64,000 bases of DNA from Rhodobacterales bacterium. Lineage in GTDB: Bacteria > Pseudomonadota > Alphaproteobacteria > Rhodobacterales > Rhodobacteraceae. Shown here piece after piece: positions 18,064 through 26,571 of the stretch. Made by a program: the position numbers and the translations under genes. A model generated the notes under the pieces. It was not told where the DNA came from. It ran no database searches and was given only the letters and a program-made list of their open reading frames with translations. Each line of letters opens with the position of its first letter. Position 1 is the first letter of the stretch. The stretch covers positions 124,001 to 188,000 of the forward strand of contig JAJNPS010000018.1 of assembly GCA_021155205.1 (NCBI GenBank), read 5' to 3'.

Positions 18064-18459
18064 ATGGGCATCCTTCTACGCTGGCTGGGCGCGTTCATCC
18101 TGCTCGCCGCCACCTTCAACCCGACCCAATGGAACTATGTCCGCTGGGTCGAGGCGAACTGGGGCCTCCAGACCCCGCTGGCCGTCCTTCTGGGGCTGGT
18201 GCTGGCGGTCGGCTACATCATCTATGTCGGGGCCACGTTCCGGTCGCTTGGTGCCTTTGGCATGCTGATCATCGCGGCCCTGTTCGGGGCGATGATCTGG
18301 GTGCTGATCGACTGGGGCGTGCTGGCGCTTGGGAACCAGAACCTGAACGTCTGGCTGGGGATATTCGCGCTGTCGCTGATCCTGGGGATCGGCCTTTCCT
18401 GGTCGATCCTGCGCCAGCGCCTGTCAGGGCAAGCCACCGTGGACGAAATAGAGGGCTGA
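18064..18459 (+). CDS. DUF6524-like membrane protein
   Basis: A 131-residue integral membrane protein with four hydrophobic segments (about residues 5-20, 37-55, 60-85 and 95-115). The sequence FNPTQWNYVRWV after the first helix, NQNLNVWLG before the last and the overall layout fit the small DUF6524 family common in Rhodobacterales. There is no enzymatic motif; the function is unknown. It is followed by secG after 63 bases and may share its transcript. Confidence 0.75.
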   Translation: MGILLRWLGAFILLAATFNPTQWNYVRWVEANWGLQTPLAVLLGLVLAVGYIIYVGATFRSLGAFGMLIIAALFGAMIWVLIDWGVLALGNQNLNVWLGIFALSLILGIGLSWSILRQRLSGQATVDEIEG

Positions 18460-18522
18460 CGCCGCCACTTGCACCCCGGCCCCCTTCCGCCTAGATAGGC
18501 GCGTCATCACGCGGAAGCCCTT

Positions 18523-18948
18523 ATGGAAAATGTCGTCCTTACTGTCCATCTGATCATCGCCCTGTTGCTGATCGGCGTGGTGCTCTTGCAGCGTTCCGAA
18601 GGCGGCGGCCTTGGCATGGGCGGCGGCGGCAATATTTCGGGGCGGCCCGCAACAACGCCGATGGCCAAGCTGACGTGGATTTTCGCGGCGGCGTTCGTCA
18701 CCACGTCGGTCACGCTGACGATCCTTGCCGCGCGGGATGCAGCGTCGCGATCTGTCGCCGACCGGGTGCCGACGACGACCGGGGCACCGGCAACCGGGAC
18801 CGCGCCGGCGACCGGGACCGCGCCGGCGACCGGGACCGCACCGGCGACCGGGACCGCACCGGCGACGCCGGGGCTTGCACCTGGGGGCAACCTGTTGTCG
18901 CCCGCCCCGGCAGATGCGCCCGTGACGCCGCCAAAGGCCGAGAACTGA
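18523..18948 (+). CDS. secG: Preprotein translocase subunit SecG
   Basis: A 141-residue SecG, the small accessory subunit of SecYEG in the inner membrane. Two hydrophobic segments flank the conserved loop VLLQRSEGGGLGMGGG (about residues 22-37), which is diagnostic. The C-terminal ~55 residues are a Pro/Ala/Thr-rich tail containing a perfect six-residue tandem repeat (APATGT), much longer than the tail of the E. coli protein. The core is intact, so the tail is probably tolerated variation. Confidence 0.93.
   Translation: MENVVLTVHLIIALLLIGVVLLQRSEGGGLGMGGGGNISGRPATTPMAKLTWIFAAAFVTTSVTLTILAARDAASRSVADRVPTTTGAPATGTAPATGTAPATGTAPATGTAPATPGLAPGGNLLSPAPADAPVTPPKAEN
18784..18867 (+). repeat. 18-bp coding minisatellite in secG
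   Basis: Four full copies and two thirds of a fifth of an 18-bp unit encoding Ala-Pro-Ala-Thr-Gly-Thr, in frame in the secG tail. Copies differ only by A/G at two positions, indicating recent expansion or homogenisation. Being a multiple of three, copy-number change would alter tail length without breaking the frame. Confidence 0.92.
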
Positions 18949-19007
18949 CCACCAGCCTTTGATGCCGCGACCACTGAGGCCGCTGCATGTTGCGGTGGGT
19001 CGGCGTC

Positions 19008-19021
19008 TGGGATATATCCCA
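19008..19021. promoter_or_regulatory. Perfect 14-bp palindrome upstream of pyrG
   Basis: TGGGATATATCCCA is a perfect palindrome in the 131-base secG-pyrG gap, 58 bases before the pyrG start. A weaker stem (GGTG...GCGATT with AATCGCACC) follows. It may be an operator, a promoter-associated site or an RNA hairpin; no known regulator matches it by eye. Confidence 0.4.
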
Positions 19022-19079
19022 AATCCCGTGGTGCTGCGATTCCACCGATCCCGAATCGCACCAGAAACACGGGGGCCCC

Positions 19080-20723
19080 ATGGCACGCTATATCTTCATC
19101 ACCGGCGGCGTGGTGTCCTCGCTGGGCAAGGGGCTGGCCTCGGCGGCCCTTGGCGCGTTGCTGCAGGCGCGCGGCTATACCGTCCGGCTGCGCAAGCTTG
19201 ACCCCTATCTCAACGTTGATCCCGGCACGATGTCGCCCTTTGAACATGGCGAGGTGTTTGTGACCGACGACGGCGCGGAAACCGACCTCGACCTTGGCCA
19301 CTATGAGCGTTTCACCGGCGTTTCCGCCCGCCAGACCGACAGCATTTCCAGTGGCCGGATCTATTCCAACGTGCTGGAAAAGGAACGCCGGGGCGATTAC
19401 CTCGGCAAGACCATCCAGGTGATCCCCCACGTCACCAACGAGATCAAGGATTTCCTGCGCATCGGTGATGCCGAGGTCGATTTCATGCTGTGCGAGATCG
19501 GCGGCACCGTCGGCGACATCGAGGGACTGCCGTTCTTCGAGGCGATCCGCCAGTTCATCCACGAACGCCCGCGCGGGCAATCCATCCTGATGCACCTGAC
19601 GCTGCTGCCCTACCTGCGCGCGTCGGGCGAATTGAAAACCAAACCGACCCAGCACTCTGTCAAGGAGCTTCAGTCCATCGGCCTTGCGCCCGACATCCTC
19701 GTCTGCCGGTCCGAACACCCGATCCCGGACAAGGAACGCGAAAAGATCGCGCTGTTCTGCAATGTCCGCAAGGACCACGTCATCCCCGCCTATGATCTGA
19801 AAACCATCTACGAGGCACCGCTGGCCTATCATCGCGCGGGGTTGGACCAGGCGGTCCTCGATGCGTTCGGAATCACGCCCGCGCCGAAACCCAACCTGAC
19901 GCGCTGGGAAGACGTGATGGACCGGCTGACCCATGCCGAGGGCGAGGTCCGCGTCGGCATCGTCGGCAAGTACACCCAGCTAGAGGACGCCTACAAATCC
20001 ATCGTCGAGGGCCTGACCCATGGCGGCATGGCCAACCGCACCCGCGTCAAGGCCGAATGGATCGACGCCGAGATTTTCGAGCGCGAGGACCCCACGCCCT
20101 ATCTTGACGGGCTTGATGCGATCCTTGTGCCCGGCGGCTTTGGCGAGCGTGGGACCGAAGGCATGATCAAGGCCGCGCAGTTCGCCCGGGAAAAGAGCGT
20201 GCCCTATCTTGGCATCTGCCTTGGGATGCAGATGGCGGTGATCGAGGCCAGCCGCAATCTGGTGGGTCTCAAGGATGCGGGGTCCGAGGAGTTCGATGTC
20301 GAGGCCGGGGCCAAGCGGTTCACCCCCGTGGTCTATCACCTCAAGGAATGGGTGCAGGGCAACCACACCGTTCAACGCAAGGTCGGCGACGCCAAGGGCG
20401 GCACGATGCGCCTGGGGGCCTATACCGCGAACCTTACGGAGGGCAGCCATGTGGCCGGCATCTATGGGTCCACGGTGATCGAGGAACGCCACCGGCACCG
20501 CTATGAGGTGGATATGAAGTACCGCGCGCGGCTGGAGGCGTGCGGGCTGGTGTTCTCGGGCATGTCGCCGGACGGGAAACTGCCCGAGATCGTGGAGGTC
20601 AGGGACCACCCGTGGTTCATCGGCGTGCAGTTCCATCCGGAGCTGAAGTCAAAGCCCTTTGCCCCGCATCCGCTGTTTGCCGATTTCGTGCGCGCGGCGG
20701 TGGAGGGGGCGAGACTGGTGTAA
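19080..20723 (+). CDS. pyrG: CTP synthase
   Basis: A 547-residue enzyme making CTP from UTP, ATP and glutamine. The N-terminal synthase domain begins YIFITGGVVSSLGKGLASA (P-loop), with LRKLDPYLNVDPGTMSP and CEIGGTVGDIEG following. The C-terminal class I amidotransferase domain shows the nucleophile Cys in YLGICLGMQ and the His/Glu pair in VQFHPEL. ATG 19080 gives the usual length; an in-frame extension upstream would include the intergenic palindrome and lacks family similarity. Confidence 0.97.
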   Translation: MARYIFITGGVVSSLGKGLASAALGALLQARGYTVRLRKLDPYLNVDPGTMSPFEHGEVFVTDDGAETDLDLGHYERFTGVSARQTDSISSGRIYSNVLEKERRGDYLGKTIQVIPHVTNEIKDFLRIGDAEVDFMLCEIGGTVGDIEGLPFFEAIRQFIHERPRGQSILMHLTLLPYLRASGELKTKPTQHSVKELQSIGLAPDILVCRSEHPIPDKEREKIALFCNVRKDHVIPAYDLKTIYEAPLAYHRAGLDQAVLDAFGITPAPKPNLTRWEDVMDRLTHAEGEVRVGIVGKYTQLEDAYKSIVEGLTHGGMANRTRVKAEWIDAEIFEREDPTPYLDGLDAILVPGGFGERGTEGMIKAAQFAREKSVPYLGICLGMQMAVIEASRNLVGLKDAGSEEFDVEAGAKRFTPVVYHLKEWVQGNHTVQRKVGDAKGGTMRLGAYTANLTEGSHVAGIYGSTVIEERHRHRYEVDMKYRARLEACGLVFSGMSPDGKLPEIVEVRDHPWFIGVQFHPELKSKPFAPHPLFADFVRAAVEGARLV

Positions 20724-20841
20724 CGGGGGCGCACAGAAGGCACCAGCGCCTGCGCGGTCCATCTGCGACGTTCTTGTCAGGTCAACCGGACCATCACACT
20801 GAACCTTTGCGAAGGGGCGCGGGCGTTGGCGGCTTTGGCCG

Positions 20842-21504
20842 CTACCCCAGCCAGTCCGCCACAAAGGGCTGCACCTCGTCCCAGCCTTCCCACATCATGT
20901 TCAGCGCGACATAGAGGATGATCGCCAGCCCCACATAGGCAATCCAGCGGTGCTTGTTCAAAAGCCGCGCGATGAAACTGGCGGCCAGTCCCATCAGCGC
21001 AATGGACAGCACCAGTCCGATCACCAGCACGGTCGGGTGGTCCTTGGCCGCCCCGGCGACCGCCAGCACATTGTCGAGGCTCATCGACACATCCGCGATC
21101 ACGATCTGCGTCGCGGCCTGGGCAAAGGTCTTGCGCGGCGCGCCGCCGGCGACCGTGCCGTCCGCATTCAGGTCCAGGTTCGTCAGCGCCTCTTCGGCCG
21201 CCTGTTCGTCGGCATGCCCGTCGCGCAGCTCGCGCCACATCTTCCAGCACACCCACAAAAGCAGGATGCCGCCCGCCAGCAACAGGCCCACGATCGCCAA
21301 AAGCTGCACCGTGATGGCGGCAAAGCCGATCCGCATCACGGTGGCCGCGATGATGCCGACCAGGATCGCGCGGGCGCGCTGTTCCCTGGGCAGGCCCGCC
21401 GCCGCGAGACCGATCACGATGGCATTGTCGCCCGCCAGCACGAGGTCGATGCCGATCACCTGCAACAGGGCCGCGAAGCCTTCGGGGGTAAAGATTTCCA
21501 GCAC
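20842..21504 (-). CDS. TerC-family membrane protein (YjbE type)
   Basis: A 220-residue protein with about seven hydrophobic segments. The two TerC metal-binding acidic motifs are present: IDLVLAGDNAIVIG at residues 18-31 and VSMSLDNVLAVAGAA in the second half. A hydrophilic loop (about residues 92-125) contains an EF-hand-like LDLNADGTV stretch. TerC proteins are implicated in Mn/Ca export and metalation of secreted proteins. The gene starts with GTG and is convergent with pyrG. Confidence 0.88.
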   Translation of the reverse strand: MLEIFTPEGFAALLQVIGIDLVLAGDNAIVIGLAAAGLPREQRARAILVGIIAATVMRIGFAAITVQLLAIVGLLLAGGILLLWVCWKMWRELRDGHADEQAAEEALTNLDLNADGTVAGGAPRKTFAQAATQIVIADVSMSLDNVLAVAGAAKDHPTVLVIGLVLSIALMGLAASFIARLLNKHRWIAYVGLAIILYVALNMMWEGWDEVQPFVADWLG

Positions 21505-21726
21505 GGCGGGGCGGTTCCTTGTTCACTTTCGTCAACCGCTACCTAAGGCGAAGGTTCCGCGGGATCAATCACCAATGCATCCCGGCCTCGTTCGAGGATG
21601 CAGGCGTTGACACGACTCGGGGATGGGCACAGGCTTGCGCCCAGGGTTCCGGCCCTTGCATTTTGCCGATTCCGATTGCCGCCTGCTGCCGTTTTTCAGA
21701 TGCGATTGCATGAAAGGACGCACCCC

Positions 21727-22809
21727 ATGCGTGTCTCCACCTTCAACGTTGAAAACCTGTTCTCCCGCCCCGCCATCCTGAACCGCGAGGATCGCGACTG
21801 GGTATCCGCCCGTCTGGCCGATGTGGCTGAGCTGACCAGCCTGTTGCAGAAAAAGACCTATGCGCCCGACGCCGCGCGGATCAAGGCGCTGTATCTGACG
21901 CTCAAGGACTACATCACCATCAACATCCGGTCGTCGGATGTGGGGCGTTTCATCATCTCGGCCGAGGGCAGGCTGATCGCCAAGGGGGCCGATGATTGGG
22001 TCGGTTTCGTCGATCTGAAGCGCGAGCGGTTCGATGCCCAGCAGGTCCGCTTTACCGGCAAGGTGATCAAGACCGTCAAGGCCGACATCCAGTGCCTTGT
22101 CGAGGTCGAAAGCCGCAAGACGCTGGACCTTTTCAACACCGACATCCTTGGCAGTCTCTACCGCGACAGACTGGTGCTGGAGGGCAACGATCCGCGCGGC
22201 ATCGATGTGGCGCTGGCGGCGAAAAAGACCTGCCCCGTGGTCCTGGCACGGACGAATGCCTTTGCCCGCGACGCCGAGGGCGAAGTCTTTTCGCGCGACT
22301 GCCTGGAGGTGGAACTGGCCATGCCGGGCGGGGACCGGCTGCATGTACTGGTGAACCATTTCAAGGCCAAGGACCGCACGCCGCTGGTGTCCAACGAGAA
22401 GCGGCGCCGCCAGGCCGCCGAGGTGTCGCGCATCCTGCGCGAGCGCTATGACCTGACGCGGGATCTGGTGATTGTCGCGGGCGACCTGAATGACGAACCC
22501 GGCGCAGCGCCCCTTGCGCCCTTGCGTGCGACGCCGGGGCTGCATGACGTGTTCGATCTGGTGAACCGGCCCAAGGCCGACCGCTGGACCTATTACTATG
22601 GGCGCGACAAGGCGTTCAACGCCATCGACCAGATGTATGTTTCGGACGCGCTGCGCCCGCGCCTGACCGCCGCCGGGATCGAACGGCGCGGCATGGCGGG
22701 CCTGTCCAAACTGACCAATGGTGCAGAGGTGGAGTTTGACGGCATCACCGGCTGGCGGCTGGCCGCATCCGATCATGGCGCGGTCTGGGCCGACTTTGCG
22801 CTTGGATAA
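21727..22809 (+). CDS. Endonuclease/exonuclease/phosphatase-fold protein
   Basis: A 360-residue protein of the DNase I-like superfamily. Metal and catalytic motifs are FNVENLF at the N-terminus, CLVEVES (Glu ligand), VNHFKAK (His in the middle), VAGDLNDEPGAAPL (the Asp-Leu-Asn motif), NAIDQMYVS and ASDHGAVWADF (C-terminal Asp-His). There is no signal peptide from ATG 21727; a longer in-frame reading upstream adds only low-similarity sequence. The substrate (nucleic acid, phosphoester or lipid headgroup) cannot be told. It is followed by rlmJ after 36 bases. Confidence 0.87.
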   Translation: MRVSTFNVENLFSRPAILNREDRDWVSARLADVAELTSLLQKKTYAPDAARIKALYLTLKDYITINIRSSDVGRFIISAEGRLIAKGADDWVGFVDLKRERFDAQQVRFTGKVIKTVKADIQCLVEVESRKTLDLFNTDILGSLYRDRLVLEGNDPRGIDVALAAKKTCPVVLARTNAFARDAEGEVFSRDCLEVELAMPGGDRLHVLVNHFKAKDRTPLVSNEKRRRQAAEVSRILRERYDLTRDLVIVAGDLNDEPGAAPLAPLRATPGLHDVFDLVNRPKADRWTYYYGRDKAFNAIDQMYVSDALRPRLTAAGIERRGMAGLSKLTNGAEVEFDGITGWRLAASDHGAVWADFALG

Positions 22810-22845
22810 GTTGCGCAAGGATCGGCGTCGCGCTAAGGGCGGCGG

Positions 22846-23622
22846 ATGCTGTCTTATCAACACGCCTATCATGCGGGAAACCTGGCCGATGTGCACAAGC
22901 ACGCCGTGCTGGCCTGGGTGCTGGATTATCTGACCGCCAAGGACAAGCCGCTGAGCTATATCGAAACCCATGCCGGACGCGGGCTTTATGACCTTGCCGC
23001 ACCCGAGGCGGTCAAGACCGGCGAGGCCGGAGCCGGGATCGCCCTCGCCGAAAGCCGGTTTCCCGCCGACCATCCCTACCGCCAGCGGCTGTCCGAAGCC
23101 CGTGCTGCCTACGGCGATACCGCTTATCCCGGCTCTCCGCTTGTCGCGGCCCTTGGCTTGCGCGAAACCGACACGATCCATCTGGCCGAGCTTCATCCGC
23201 AAGAGGTCGCCCACCTGCGCGCGGCATCAGGCCCCTGGGGCGCGCATGTCCATCAACGCGACGGGTTTGACCTGGCGCTGGCGCTGACACCACCGACGCC
23301 GCGCCGGGGCCTCATGCTGGTGGACCCCAGCTATGAGGTGAAGTCAGACTACGACGCCATTCCAAAACATCTGTCCCATATCCACCGCAAATGGAATGTG
23401 GGTGTGCTGATGCTGTGGTATCCGATCCTGGCTGCCGGTCCGCATCTGGGAATGCTGACATCGCTGTCTGCGGCCTTTCCCGATGCGCTGCGCCACGAGG
23501 TCCGGTTTGCCCCTGCCCGCGACGGGCACCGGATGGAGGGGTCGGGCCTCTTCGTCGTCAATGCGCCCTTCGGTCTTGCCGATGAGACCGCGCGTCTGAC
23601 AGGGATCTTTCGCGGGCTCTGA
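22846..23622 (+). CDS. rlmJ: 23S rRNA (adenine-2030-N6)-methyltransferase RlmJ
   Basis: A 258-residue SAM-dependent methyltransferase. The N-terminus LSYQHAYHAGNLADVHKHAVL and ETHAGRGLYDL are strongly characteristic of RlmJ/YhiR, and the catalytic N6-adenine motif appears as MLVDPSYEVKSDY (D-P-S-Y variant of DPPY). The length is close to the E. coli enzyme. It modifies A2030 of 23S rRNA (E. coli numbering). Probably cotranscribed with the preceding nuclease-fold gene. Confidence 0.93.
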   Translation: MLSYQHAYHAGNLADVHKHAVLAWVLDYLTAKDKPLSYIETHAGRGLYDLAAPEAVKTGEAGAGIALAESRFPADHPYRQRLSEARAAYGDTAYPGSPLVAALGLRETDTIHLAELHPQEVAHLRAASGPWGAHVHQRDGFDLALALTPPTPRRGLMLVDPSYEVKSDYDAIPKHLSHIHRKWNVGVLMLWYPILAAGPHLGMLTSLSAAFPDALRHEVRFAPARDGHRMEGSGLFVVNAPFGLADETARLTGIFRGL

Positions 23623-23694
23623 CCGCGCGATCGCGACCTCACAACGTCGCGGGCGATCTGGTCAAGGCGCATCCGGCACCCTATTGTCGTCTGC

Positions 23695-24132
23695 ATGTTC
23701 CAGTCCATCCTTCGCCGCCTTGCGGCCCCTGCCACCGACACGCTGGCCGAACCCGATGCGCGCATCGCGCTGGCGGCGCTGCTGGTGCGTCTTGCACGTA
23801 CCGACGGACTTTACTCCGGCGACGAGGTGGAGCGCATCGACCGCGTGCTGATGCAGCGTCACGGCCTTGGTCCGTTCGAGGCCGCCGCCCTGCGCCGCGA
23901 CGCCGAAGACCTGGAGAGTGCTGCACCCGACACGGTGCGCTTTACCCGCGCGATCAAGGCCGCCGTGCCGCTGGCAGACCGCGCCGACCTGATGCAGGCG
24001 ATGTGGTCGGTGGTCCTGTCCGATGGTCTGCGGGATGAGGAAGAGGACCGTCTGATGCGACTGGTAGCGAACCTTCTGGGGCTGACGGACGTCGACAGCG
24101 CGGTCGCCCGGCAAAGGGCGTCGCGCGCATGA
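23695..24132 (+). CDS. TerB-family (tellurite resistance-like) protein
   Basis: A 145-residue, all-helical protein with the TerB acidic metal-binding pattern: LVRLARTDGLYSGDEVERIDRVL in repeat one and LSDGLRDEEEDRLMRLVANLLGL in repeat two. TerB-like domains often sit in stress or membrane-associated modules; no other ter genes are nearby apart from the TerC protein 2.2 kb upstream on the opposite strand. Its stop overlaps the next start (ATGA), so it is translationally coupled to a PhnD-like binding protein, an association I cannot explain. Confidence 0.85.
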   Translation: MFQSILRRLAAPATDTLAEPDARIALAALLVRLARTDGLYSGDEVERIDRVLMQRHGLGPFEAAALRRDAEDLESAAPDTVRFTRAIKAAVPLADRADLMQAMWSVVLSDGLRDEEEDRLMRLVANLLGLTDVDSAVARQRASRA

Positions 24133-24908
24133 TCGCATCGCTGGGAATGTACGACTTTGGCGCGGCACAGGCGGCGAATGACCGGCTTTGGGCGTTGATC
24201 CGGGACGATTTGCGCAAACGGGGCATTGCCGCGCCCGAAGCGCTGACGCGCGGCGCAGATGCCTACTGGCCGGCCTGGGCGTCGCCTCAACTCTTGCTGT
24301 CGCAGACTTGCGGTTATCCCTTTCGCGCGCGCCTGCGTGATCAGGTGACGCTTGTGGGTACCCCGGATTACGGGCTGCCGGGCGCGCCGCCGGGCCACTA
24401 TTATTCGGTCCTCGTCGCGCGCAAGGATGACCCGCGCGTGGACCTTGCGGCCTTTGACGGCGCCCGACTTGCCTATAACGAGGATCTGTCGCAATCCGGC
24501 TGGGCCGCACCCCAGACCCATCTCGCCGGGCTGGGGCTGACCTTGCGGCCGCACCTGCGCACGGGCGGGCACCAGCGGTCTGCCGGTGCCGTTGCCGATG
24601 GTCTGGCGGACATAGCGGCCCTTGACGCCGTGACCTGGGCGATCATGCAGGACCTTGACCCCATGGCACAGCGCCTGCGTGTGATCGCGCGCACCGATCC
24701 GACGCCCGTGCTGCCTTTTATCACCGCCCGCGACCGCGACCCCGCCCCGATCTTTGCCGCCATCGCAGGGGCCGTTGCGGCGATGCCTCCCGGCGACCGC
24801 GCCCTGTTGCGCCTGCGCGGCATCGTGGCGATTCCCGCCGCCGATTATCTCGTCGTGCCCAATCCGCCGACGCCAGCCCAGATCGCGCACGGTTTTGCGC
24901 CAAACTGA
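24129..24908 (+). CDS. PhnD-like phosphate/phosphonate-binding-fold protein
   Basis: A 259-residue protein resembling the PhnD/phosphite periplasmic-binding group: the opening SLGMYDF, HYYSVLVARKDDP, YNEDLSQSG, TGGHQRSAGAVADGLADIAALDAVTW are typical of that fold. There is no signal peptide at the chosen start, and no transport genes adjoin it in this family's usual arrangement. It therefore may be a cytoplasmic ligand sensor or an orphan. Start ATG 24129 overlaps the terB-like stop. Confidence 0.78.
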   Translation: MIASLGMYDFGAAQAANDRLWALIRDDLRKRGIAAPEALTRGADAYWPAWASPQLLLSQTCGYPFRARLRDQVTLVGTPDYGLPGAPPGHYYSVLVARKDDPRVDLAAFDGARLAYNEDLSQSGWAAPQTHLAGLGLTLRPHLRTGGHQRSAGAVADGLADIAALDAVTWAIMQDLDPMAQRLRVIARTDPTPVLPFITARDRDPAPIFAAIAGAVAAMPPGDRALLRLRGIVAIPAADYLVVPNPPTPAQIAHGFAPN

Positions 24909-24942
24909 CCGGTCACTTGCCCCGACTGCGCGAAAAGCGCGT

Positions 24943-24963
24943 TGCATTGGTCCAAGGAATGCA
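24943..24963. promoter_or_regulatory. Nested palindrome upstream of the amino-acid ABC operon
   Basis: Perfect outer arms TGCATT (24943-24948) and AATGCA (24958-24963) enclose an independent small palindrome TTGG-T-CCAA (24947-24955). It lies 38 bases before the ATPase start, where an operator would sit. No regulator gene adjoins; the binding protein is unknown. Confidence 0.4.
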
Positions 24964-25001
24964 GTTCCCTTGATCACCTTTTCCCAGACCCCGCGGGTTC
25001 G

Positions 25002-25781
25002 ATGACCGACCAGACGCCAGACACGCCCGTCATTGAAATCCGTGACCTGCACAAAAGCTATGGCGATCTTGAGGTGCTGAAGGGCGTCGACATGGCGGCG
25101 CCGCGTGGCCATGTGATCTCGTTGATCGGATCGTCAGGGTCCGGCAAGTCCACCCTCTTGCGCTGCTGCAACCTTCTGGAGGACAGCCAGCAAGGCGAAA
25201 TCCTGTTCGAGGGCGAGGCCGTGCATTGGAAAGGCGCCGGCCATTCCCGCCACCCCGCCGACCGCGCGCAGGTCACGCGGATGCGCACCAACCTTTCGAT
25301 GGTATTTCAGCAGTTCAACCTCTGGTCCCACATGACGATCCTGCAGAACGTCATGGAGGCCCCCGTCACGGTGATGAAGCGCGACCCGAAAGAGGTCGAG
25401 GAGAAAGCTCGCCACTATCTTGCCAAGGTCGGCATCGTGGAAAAATGCGACGCCTGGCCTGCGCAACTGTCGGGCGGTCAGCAGCAGCGCGCCGCGATCG
25501 CCCGCGCGCTGTGCATGGAGCCGCGCGCGCTGTTGTTCGACGAGCCGACCAGCGCGCTTGACCCCGAACTGGAACAGGAGGTCGTCCGCGTCATCAAGGC
25601 GCTGGCGGATGAGGGGCGCACGATGCTGCTGGTCACGCATGACATGAAGCTGGCGGCGGATGTGTCGGATCACGTGGTCTTTCTGCATCAGGGCAAGGTG
25701 GAAGAGGAAGGCCCGCCCTCCACGCTGTTCGGATCGCCCAAGACGGACCGCTTGCGCGGGTTCCTGTCGGCGACCGCCTGA
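25002..25781 (+). CDS. Polar amino-acid/polyamine ABC transporter, ATP-binding protein
   Basis: A 259-residue ABC ATPase of the HisP/GlnQ type. Walker A is GSSGSGKST (about residues 44-52), the Q-loop VFQQFNLW, the signature LSGGQQQR, Walker B ALLFDEPTSALD and the switch His in LLVTHDM. The insertion HWKGAGHSRHPADRAQVTRMR is the usual HisP-type feature. It is the first gene of an importer operon followed by its binding protein and two permeases, then polyamine-type catabolic genes. Confidence 0.93.
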   Translation: MTDQTPDTPVIEIRDLHKSYGDLEVLKGVDMAAPRGHVISLIGSSGSGKSTLLRCCNLLEDSQQGEILFEGEAVHWKGAGHSRHPADRAQVTRMRTNLSMVFQQFNLWSHMTILQNVMEAPVTVMKRDPKEVEEKARHYLAKVGIVEKCDAWPAQLSGGQQQRAAIARALCMEPRALLFDEPTSALDPELEQEVVRVIKALADEGRTMLLVTHDMKLAADVSDHVVFLHQGKVEEEGPPSTLFGSPKTDRLRGFLSATA

Positions 25782-25833
25782 ACACCAAACGATGAAACAA
25801 AACCCAAAACCAAAACCAAACGGGAGACGACCA

Positions 25834-26556
25834 ATGAAAAGACTGTTGCTGGCCACGACACTGGCCCTGACTGCCGGGGCCGCGATGGCCCAGGACGTTG
25901 TGCGCCTGGGCACCGAGGGCGCCTACCCGCCCTTCAACTTTGTCAACGACGCGGGCGAAGTCGCGGGCTTTGAACGCGAGGTCGGCGACGAGTTGTGCAA
26001 GCGCGCGGGGCTGACCTGCGAATGGGTCACGAACGAATGGGACAGCATCATCCCGAACCTGCAATCGGGCAACTACGATGTCATCATCGCCGGCATGTCG
26101 ATCACCGATGAGCGTGAACAGGTGATCGACTTCAGCCAGAACTACTATCCGCCCGCCGCGTCGGCCTATGCCGCCGCCGTGGCCGATGCCGACATCAAGA
26201 CCGGCGTCGTCTCGGCGCAGGTCTCGACCATCCAGGCGGCTTATGTGGCGGAGTCGGGCGCGACCCTGCTGGAGTTTGCAACACCCGAGGAAACCATCGC
26301 GGCGGTCAAGAACGGCGAGGCGGTCGCGGTCTTCGCCGACAAGGACTATCTGCGTCCGTTTGTCGATGAATCCGGCGGCGCGCTGATGTTCGTGGGCGAA
26401 GACGTGACCATCGGTGGCGGCGTGGGCCTTGGTTTCCGGTCCAGCGACACCGACCTGCGCGCCAAGTTCGACGCAGGCATCACCGCGATGAAGGCCGATG
26501 GCAGCCTCAACGCGCTGATCGAAAAGTATTTTGGCGCCGAAGGGCTGAAGTTCTGA
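25834..26556 (+). CDS. ABC transporter substrate-binding protein (SBP_bac_3, HisJ/ArgT type)
   Basis: A 240-residue periplasmic binding protein. A cleavable signal (KRLLLATTLALTAGAAMA, residues 2-19) precedes mature VRLGTEGAYPPFNF, and the family motifs GFEREVGDELCKRAG, NYDVIIAGMSITDER and IDFSQNYYPP follow. Two cysteines (in ELCKRAGLTC) probably form the disulfide known in HisJ-like proteins. Catabolic neighbours suggest a diamine, polyamine or related amino compound rather than a standard amino acid. A CAAAA-rich leader precedes it. Confidence 0.92.
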   Translation: MKRLLLATTLALTAGAAMAQDVVRLGTEGAYPPFNFVNDAGEVAGFEREVGDELCKRAGLTCEWVTNEWDSIIPNLQSGNYDVIIAGMSITDEREQVIDFSQNYYPPAASAYAAAVADADIKTGVVSAQVSTIQAAYVAESGATLLEFATPEETIAAVKNGEAVAVFADKDYLRPFVDESGGALMFVGEDVTIGGGVGLGFRSSDTDLRAKFDAGITAMKADGSLNALIEKYFGAEGLKF

Positions 26557-26571
26557 TCATCTGAACGTATC

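Noticed and set aside
18960..19079. Longer pyrG with an N-terminal extension from an upstream start
   Set aside because: CTP synthases begin at the P-loop strand; the extension covers the intergenic palindrome and has no family similarity.
20724..20841. Terminator between pyrG and the TerC gene
   Set aside because: I could find no stem followed by a T-run in this convergent gap.
24129..24908. Phosphonate ABC transporter operon
   Set aside because: Only the binding-type protein is present; the ABC genes that follow are of the amino-acid class with their own binding protein.
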